DNA from: Gammaproteobacteria bacterium
GTDB taxonomy: Bacteria; Pseudomonadota; Gammaproteobacteria; Pseudomonadales; Pseudomonadaceae
DNA length: 38,276 nt
Direction of reading: 5' to 3'
Assembly: GCA_903970465.1 (NCBI GenBank)
Contig: CAJCIO010000151.1
Coordinates: forward strand, 1 to 38,276
Shown here: in pieces, positions 34,036-38,276 of the stretch
How the letters are laid out: the number at the start of each line of letters is the position of its first letter
Numbering within the stretch: position 1 is the first letter of the stretch
Program-made: the position numbers and the translations under genes
Notes under the pieces: model-generated
Databases searched by the model: none
The model's input: only the letters and a program-made list of their open reading frames with translations
Told to the model about the DNA's origin: nothing

Positions 34036-36972
34036 ATGCCCAAAGGATTGCAACGCGCCCTCGGCGCCACCCTGATTGCCCTGGCCCTTTACAGTCTGCT
34101 GGGCTTTCTGGTCCTTCCCGGCGTCGGCTTGCGCATCGCCAATCAGCAATTGGCCAAGTACGCCAGCGTGCCGGCGCACCTCGAACGCCTGGAATTCAAC
34201 CCCTTCAGCCTGGAGTTGACGCTGTGGGGCCTGCGCCTCGGGGCCCCGGGTGCGGAACAGCTGAGCTTCGAGCGCCTCTATACCAACCTGCAAATCGACA
34301 GCCTGTGGAGCGGTGCCTTGCACCTGTCCGCCATCGAACTCGACAAGCCGCACACCGAACTGCTGTTCGACAAGCAAGGCCAGCTCAACCTCGCTCAGTT
34401 GTTCAACTTGCCACCCTCGGCACCCGCGTCCGCCGATCTACCACCGTCCAAGCCGTTCCCGCTGCGCATCGACAGCATCAAGCTTGCCGAAGGCTACCTG
34501 CACTTCAAAGACCCGCGCCCCAGCGAGCCGATCGAATTCGTCTACAACTCGATGAACCTGGAGCTCAACAACCTCAGCACCCTGCCGGAAGACAACGCCG
34601 ACATGACCCTCGCTGCGGTCAGCCCGGATGGCGGGCGCATCGACTGGACCGGCAACCTGAGCCTGTCGCCGATCGCCTCCACCGGCAAACTCAAGGTCAG
34701 CGATGCGCGGATGAAAGTGTTCTGGCCCTACGTGCGCGACGCGGTGCCAATCGATTTGCAGGAGGGCGTGCTCAACCTCAGCACCGATTACCAGCTCAAC
34801 CTGGCCAAGCAGACCGAAGTGCTGCTGAGCAATGCTTCACTCAGCGTCGCGCCATTCGCCATCAAGGCGCCCGATGGCCGGCCGCTGGTCAACCTGGCCC
34901 GCCTGGACGTCAGCGAGGCCAGCGTCGACCTCGCCAAGCAACAAGTGCTGGTCGGCAAGATTCGCAGCAACGGCCTGGAAACCTGGGTCGCGCGTGAGGC
35001 CGACGGCCAACTGGACTGGCAGAAGCTGCTAGCCAGCCAACCGGCCAAGCCCGCCCCGGTGGACGCCAAGTCGCCTGCCACCGCTGACAGCAAACCCACG
35101 CCGGCCCCCGCGCCGAGCAAGCCATGGCAGGTGGTGCTCAAGGACGTGCAACTGCGCGACTACAAGGTCCATGTGGCCGACAAGGCACAGAAAGACCCGG
35201 TGGCACTGGACATCGCCCCCCTCAATATCGACGTGCGCAATTTCGACAGCCTCAACGGCTCGCCCTTCACGCTCAAGCTTGATACCGGTCTGGGCAAGCA
35301 GGGCAAGATCAGCGCCGAGGGCGAGGTCAATCTGCAACCGGTGAGCGCCCGCCTCAAGGTCGCAACCCGCGATATCGATCTGCGTGTGGCCCAGGCCTAC
35401 ATCACTCCATTCATCCGCCTGGAACTGCGCAGCGGCATGCTCGACAGCGACCTGGCGGTCAACCTCAAGGGTACCGTGCCACTGGCCATGAGCATTACCG
35501 GGCGGGCCGAGGTCGATCAACTGCATACTCTGGACACTCTCAAGCAACGCGACTTCGTCAAATGGGAACACCTGGTGGTCGAGGGTATCGATTACGAGCA
35601 CGGCGACAGCCTGAGCATCGACAAGGTCAACCTCGACAAGCCCTACGTGCGCTTCATGATCAACCCGGACCGCACTACCAACGTCGATGACCTGCTGATA
35701 CCGCAGCCCGCCGACTGTGGGGCCAAACCCGTCAGCAAAGCCGCGACGACAGCCAGCGCCAGCAAGCCGATGGGGATTCATGTGGGCGGCATCGCCATCA
35801 ACGATGGCTCTGCCAACTTCGCCGACTTCAGCCTGCGCCCCAATTTCGGTACCGCTATCCAGGAGCTCAACGGCCAGATCGGTACCCTCGACAATCGCAA
35901 GCCGGTGCCCGCCAAGGTCGATATCAAGGGCCAGGTCGACCGTTACGCGCCGGTGACCATCGCCGGCAGCCTCAACCCCTTCGACCCCATGTCGGCATTG
36001 GACATCGCTACCAGCTTCAAGCGGGTCGAACTGACCAACATGACACCGTACTCGGGCAAGTTCGCCGGCTATCGCATCCGCAAGGGCCGTCTCAACCTCG
36101 ACCTGCACTACCAGATCACCAAGGGCCAGCTGAAGGCCGAGAACAACGTGGTGGTCGAACAGCTGCAACTCGGCGAAAAAGTCGACAGCCCTGACGCAGT
36201 AAGCCTGCCGATCAAGCTCGCCATCGCTCTGCTCAAGGATACCGACGGCAAGATATCCATCTCGCTGCCAGTTACCGGCGATCTCAACAACCCGCAGTTC
36301 AGCGTCATGCCGATCGTCTGGCAGACGTTGCGCAATCTGGTGGTGCGCGCAGCGCAAGCGCCGTTCAAGTTCATCGGCGGGCTGATCGCCGGCGGCGGTG
36401 GCGAGGACCTCGGCACCGTGGCCTTTGCGCCGGGCTCCAGTGATCTGGACGCCAAGGCCCAGGCCGCGCTGATGAAGCTCTCCGCGGCACTCAAGGAACG
36501 TCCGGCGCTACGCCTGGAAGTCGAGGGCAGTGCCGCCCAGAGCAGCGATGGTCCGATTCTCGCCGAACGACGCCTGCAGAAGGAATACCAGGGCACCTAC
36601 TACAAGATGCTGCAGCGCCGTGGCGACAAGGTTCCGGCCGATGCCAGCAAGATGAGCGTGCCGGACGACGAAAAGCCAGCCATGCTCGAAGCGATCTACC
36701 GCACACGCTCCAAGCAACAACCTCCGGCCGAGTGGCAGCAACTGGACAGCAAGGCGCGGGCCGCCAAGCTCCACGACGCAGTGATCGATTCCTGGGATGA
36801 CAGCACGCCGCTGCTGCGCGAACTCGGCCAGGCACGCGCCGCCAGCATCAAGGACTTCATGGTGCAGAAAGCACAGTTGAGCGATGATCGCGTCTTCTTC
36901 ATCGACGCGAGCCTGGGCCAGGCTGAAAAGGACGGCAGCGTCGTCACTCACCTGCATCTGGATGCTGAATGA
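34036..36972 (+). CDS. DUF748 (AsmA-like) envelope protein
   Basis: This 978-residue protein has one N-terminal transmembrane anchor (about residues 10-33, LIALALYSLLGFLVLPGVGL) and a very long, mostly beta periplasmic region typical of DUF748/AsmA-like proteins (repeated ...LNLSTDYQLNL..., ...RLNLDLHYQITKGQLKAEN..., ISISLPVTGDLNNPQFSVMPIVW). A Pro/Ala-rich linker occurs at about 334-362. After it, FAPGSSDLDAKAQAALMKLSAAL resembles the start of an OmpA-like segment. AsmA-family proteins are thought to bridge inner and outer membranes for lipid transport or homeostasis; this role is inferred from family only. Its stop overlaps the DUF2845 start (ATGA). Confidence 0.85.
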   Translation: MPKGLQRALGATLIALALYSLLGFLVLPGVGLRIANQQLAKYASVPAHLERLEFNPFSLELTLWGLRLGAPGAEQLSFERLYTNLQIDSLWSGALHLSAIELDKPHTELLFDKQGQLNLAQLFNLPPSAPASADLPPSKPFPLRIDSIKLAEGYLHFKDPRPSEPIEFVYNSMNLELNNLSTLPEDNADMTLAAVSPDGGRIDWTGNLSLSPIASTGKLKVSDARMKVFWPYVRDAVPIDLQEGVLNLSTDYQLNLAKQTEVLLSNASLSVAPFAIKAPDGRPLVNLARLDVSEASVDLAKQQVLVGKIRSNGLETWVAREADGQLDWQKLLASQPAKPAPVDAKSPATADSKPTPAPAPSKPWQVVLKDVQLRDYKVHVADKAQKDPVALDIAPLNIDVRNFDSLNGSPFTLKLDTGLGKQGKISAEGEVNLQPVSARLKVATRDIDLRVAQAYITPFIRLELRSGMLDSDLAVNLKGTVPLAMSITGRAEVDQLHTLDTLKQRDFVKWEHLVVEGIDYEHGDSLSIDKVNLDKPYVRFMINPDRTTNVDDLLIPQPADCGAKPVSKAATTASASKPMGIHVGGIAINDGSANFADFSLRPNFGTAIQELNGQIGTLDNRKPVPAKVDIKGQVDRYAPVTIAGSLNPFDPMSALDIATSFKRVELTNMTPYSGKFAGYRIRKGRLNLDLHYQITKGQLKAENNVVVEQLQLGEKVDSPDAVSLPIKLAIALLKDTDGKISISLPVTGDLNNPQFSVMPIVWQTLRNLVVRAAQAPFKFIGGLIAGGGGEDLGTVAFAPGSSDLDAKAQAALMKLSAALKERPALRLEVEGSAAQSSDGPILAERRLQKEYQGTYYKMLQRRGDKVPADASKMSVPDDEKPAMLEAIYRTRSKQQPPAEWQQLDSKARAAKLHDAVIDSWDDSTPLLRELGQARAASIKDFMVQKAQLSDDRVFFIDASLGQAEKDGSVVTHLHLDAE

Positions 36973-37271
36973 ACACTCTGTACAAACTTGCCGCTGGCCT
37001 GACTCTGCTTACCGCAGCCACTGCCCATGCTGACGACTCGATGCGCTGTGACAGTGCTCTGGTGTCGGTGAATGACAACATGAACACCGTGTTGCGCAAG
37101 TGCGGCGAACCCAGTGCCCGCGGCCCAGTCAGCTATCTGAAGAGCTCGGATGGCAAGCAACGCGAGGAGGTCCCCGTGCAGCAGTGGACCTACGGTCCGA
37201 CGTTCGGGATGTATCATTACCTGCGTTTCGAGGGTGACCGCCTGGCCAATATCACCGGCGAGCGCGGTTGA
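36969..37271 (+). CDS. DUF2845 small periplasmic protein
   Basis: This 100-residue protein has a signal peptide (MNTLYKLAAGLTLLTAATAHA, cleaved near residue 21). The mature part carries two cysteines (MRCDSALVSV and LRKCGEPS) that could form a disulfide, and the Tyr-rich end VQQWTYGPTFGMYHYLRFEGDRL typical of DUF2845. The function is unknown. The ATG overlaps the DUF748 stop by four bases, so the two proteins are made together, suggesting a shared envelope role. Confidence 0.85.
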   Translation: MNTLYKLAAGLTLLTAATAHADDSMRCDSALVSVNDNMNTVLRKCGEPSARGPVSYLKSSDGKQREEVPVQQWTYGPTFGMYHYLRFEGDRLANITGERG

Positions 37272-37288
37272 GTTGTTGTGCAGGCCTT

Positions 37289-37365
37289 CGGGCCTCTTCG
37301 CGGGCAGGCCTTGCTCCACCAGTGTTTGACTGTAGGAGCAAAGCTTGCTCGCGAAGGGGCCCGAA
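37289..37365. repeat. REP pair (BIME), family A
   Basis: CGGGCCTCTTCGCGGGCAGG plus CCTTGCTCCACCAGT (37289-37323) faces ACTGTAGGAGCAAAGCTTGC plus TCGCGAAGGGGCCC (37329-37363). It is the fourth family A pair in the window, after DUF2845. Confidence 0.85.
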
Positions 37366-37374
37366 AGCCCATAC

Positions 37375-37406
37375 AAAAAAGCCCCGCAGCATTAATGCTG
37401 CGGGGC
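37375..37406 (-). terminator. intrinsic terminator of the BON-domain gene
   Basis: A perfect palindrome lies at 37381-37406 (arms GCCCCGCAGCATT/AATGCTGCGGGGC). On the minus strand it is followed by TTTTTT (37375-37380). It lies 64 bp beyond the stop of the leftward gene. On the plus strand only TT follows, so it acts mainly leftward. Confidence 0.9.
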
Positions 37407-37469
37407 TTATCGATCAGATCCTTCTGCTCTTCGCATGAACCCTCTACAGGGTTAGCGATGTTCGCCAGC

Positions 37470-37823
37470 TTATTCGGCTTTCAGGCCGTCAGCCGATACT
37501 GCTTTGACGCCTTTGATTTTCTTGGTGATCGCCACCGCAGTGGTTTTCTGCGCGGAGGTGATCGCTACGGTCGACGACAGGGAAACCACGCCTTTGTTGG
37601 TTTCTACCTTGATGTCGGTGCCTGGGATGCCTTTCTCGGTGACCAGGTCGGATTTGACCTTGGTGGTGATCCAGGTATCAGAGGTGTCTTCTTTAGCCTT
37701 GGTCATTTCGCCAGCAGCGACGACCATTGGCTGGGAAGTCTGGGCAGCCTGGACCATGGCAGCGTTAGCCAGAGTCAAGGTCAGGGTAGCGGCAGTAGCG
37801 GCGGCAATTGCAAACTTCTTCAT
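37470..37823 (-). CDS. BON-domain, OsmY-like periplasmic protein
   Basis: This 117-residue protein has a signal peptide (MKKFAIAAATAATLTLTLAN ... VQA, cleaved near residue 28) and one BON domain (DTWITTKVKSDLVTEKGIPG through VVSLSSTVAITSAQKTTAV to IKGVKAV). OsmY of E. coli has two BON domains and is induced by osmotic shock; this single-domain form is a shorter relative. BON domains bind phospholipid or envelope surfaces. The ATG at 37823 follows AGGAG; the frame is open 15 codons further upstream. It has stress-type promoter signals upstream and its own terminator. Confidence 0.88.
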   Translation of the reverse strand: MKKFAIAAATAATLTLTLANAAMVQAAQTSQPMVVAAGEMTKAKEDTSDTWITTKVKSDLVTEKGIPGTDIKVETNKGVVSLSSTVAITSAQKTTAVAITKKIKGVKAVSADGLKAE

Positions 37824-37881
37824 ACGAGTCACTCCTGTTTTCGAAAAACCTGCGCCCGTTCTGATCAAGGCTGCAGAGTTA

Positions 37882-37913
37882 CATAATAGGATTGCAGGGG
37901 GTGTGCCAAGTTC
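37882..37913 (-). promoter_or_regulatory. promoter region of the BON gene, AlgU- and sigma54-like
   Basis: Two signatures overlap on the minus strand. GAACTT (37908-37913), 16 bp, TCCTA (37887-37891) resembles the AlgU/RpoE consensus GAACTT-N16/17-TCTGA. TGGCAC, six bases, TGCA keeps GG (37906-37907) and GC (37894-37895) exactly 10 bp apart, as sigma54 requires. AlgU would suit an osmotic-stress gene. Only one may be real. Confidence 0.5.
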
Positions 37914-38152
37914 ACATAAAAAAATAATCGTTATCTTTCAAGTAGTTATAAAACTTCCAGAACTCGATGATCGTGCAGACTGCATGATCGCCCCTTAAAC
38001 CCGCGTGCAAGTTGCACCTTCGCCAAATACCACGGGGCCTTTGTCCATCTCGCCATGGGCAAGCAATACCTACCGCTGCCGCAGTGTGCGACGGCTCTAC
38101 CTTTTGCGCTCTTGCTTCCGGACATACCGGAACTCATAGCGCAGAGGCCGTC
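37914..38152. other. gene-free region between divergent genes
   Basis: This AT-rich to mixed region lies between the BON gene and the rightward gene at the right edge. It holds a 13-bp palindrome GTGCAAGTTGCAC (38005-38017), which is operator-like, and the sequence ATAATCGTTATC (37924-37935). I find no convincing open frame. The promoter of the rightward gene must be here but I could not fix it. Confidence 0.4.
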
Positions 38153-38276
38153 ATGAACAGCATCCCGTACTTCGACGCCCGCACATTGCGGGCAAACTAT
38201 CTGGGCGCGCTGGATACCGCGCTGGAAGAACTCAGCTTGAGCATCACAGAAGCCCAATGGCTGCGTCGGCTGGCTA
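38153..38276 (+). CDS. N-terminal fragment of an unidentified protein
   Basis: An ATG at 38153, preceded by AGAGG (38143-38147), opens a frame of 41 codons that runs off the right edge: MNSIPYFDARTLRANYLGAL and onwards to TEAQWLRRLA. There is no signal peptide or membrane segment. The sequence looks helical and amphipathic. I do not recognise the family from this piece. It is divergent from the BON gene. Confidence 0.6.
   Translation, partial: MNSIPYFDARTLRANYLGALDTALEELSLSITEAQWLRRLA

Noticed and set aside
37922..37935. ATAATCGTTATC as a second Fur box
   Set aside because: It is a short imperfect dyad in an AT-rich stretch without a third hexamer; too weak next to the clear Fur box at prrF.

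Overview
The window is chromosomal DNA of a fluorescent pseudomonad. From protein sequence and gene order it is most like the Pseudomonas putida/fluorescens lineage. The order msrQ-msrP-pssA-ilvCHI ... mrcB ... cbpA-prrF, then dksA-gluQ-cbrX-cbrA-cbrB-crcZ-pcnB-folK-panBC-pgi-acs, matches from memory the P. aeruginosa PA4691-PA4740 neighbourhood; no alignment was run. It is mostly conserved core genome. I see no phage, integrase, transposase, CRISPR array, tRNA or rRNA body.

Left part (1-10.5 kb), mainly leftward. A strong promoter at 120-154 with a stringent-type discriminator points off the left edge and probably drives an rRNA operon. Next come the MsrPQ periplasmic methionine-sulfoxide repair pair, pssA, and an ilvI-ilvH-ilvC operon with a long structured leader and an intrinsic terminator. 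A small DUF4124 protein (rightward) faces a leftward mrcB / TPR-lipoprotein / yqcC operon.

Middle part (10.5-18 kb). A fused kinase-like/P-loop ATPase, a pentapeptide-repeat protein, a TfoX C-terminal-domain protein and the cyclic-nucleotide-binding protein CbpA lead to a small RNA that I identify as PrrF. It has a promoter overlapped by a Fur box and a perfect terminator. After it come a Rieske protein, a leftward aminotransferase/sfsA pair (the aminotransferase carries a -1 frameshift), dksA and gluQ.

Carbon-catabolite block (18-23.3 kb). cbrX, cbrA and cbrB are followed by a set of GTTAC/GTAAC half-sites, a sigma54 promoter and the CrcZ RNA with six A-rich Hfq-binding motifs. CbrA/CbrB would sense carbon/nitrogen status and switch on CrcZ, which sequesters Hfq(/Crc) and relieves catabolite repression.

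Right part (23.4-38.3 kb). pcnB-folK-panB-panC, pgi, acs, a thiolase, a 23S-rRNA-methyltransferase-like protein, a large DUF748 envelope protein with DUF2845, an OsmY-like BON protein with stress-type promoter signals, and the first 41 codons of an unidentified gene at the right edge. REP-type inverted repeats of two sequence families fill most 3' intergenic gaps here.

The two small RNAs (PrrF for iron, CrcZ for carbon) plus DksA and a probable rRNA promoter make the window rich in global regulators. The least explained items are the frameshift in the aminotransferase, the altered phosphate-binding cassette of CbpA, the ilvI leader and the apparently leaderless mrcB start.
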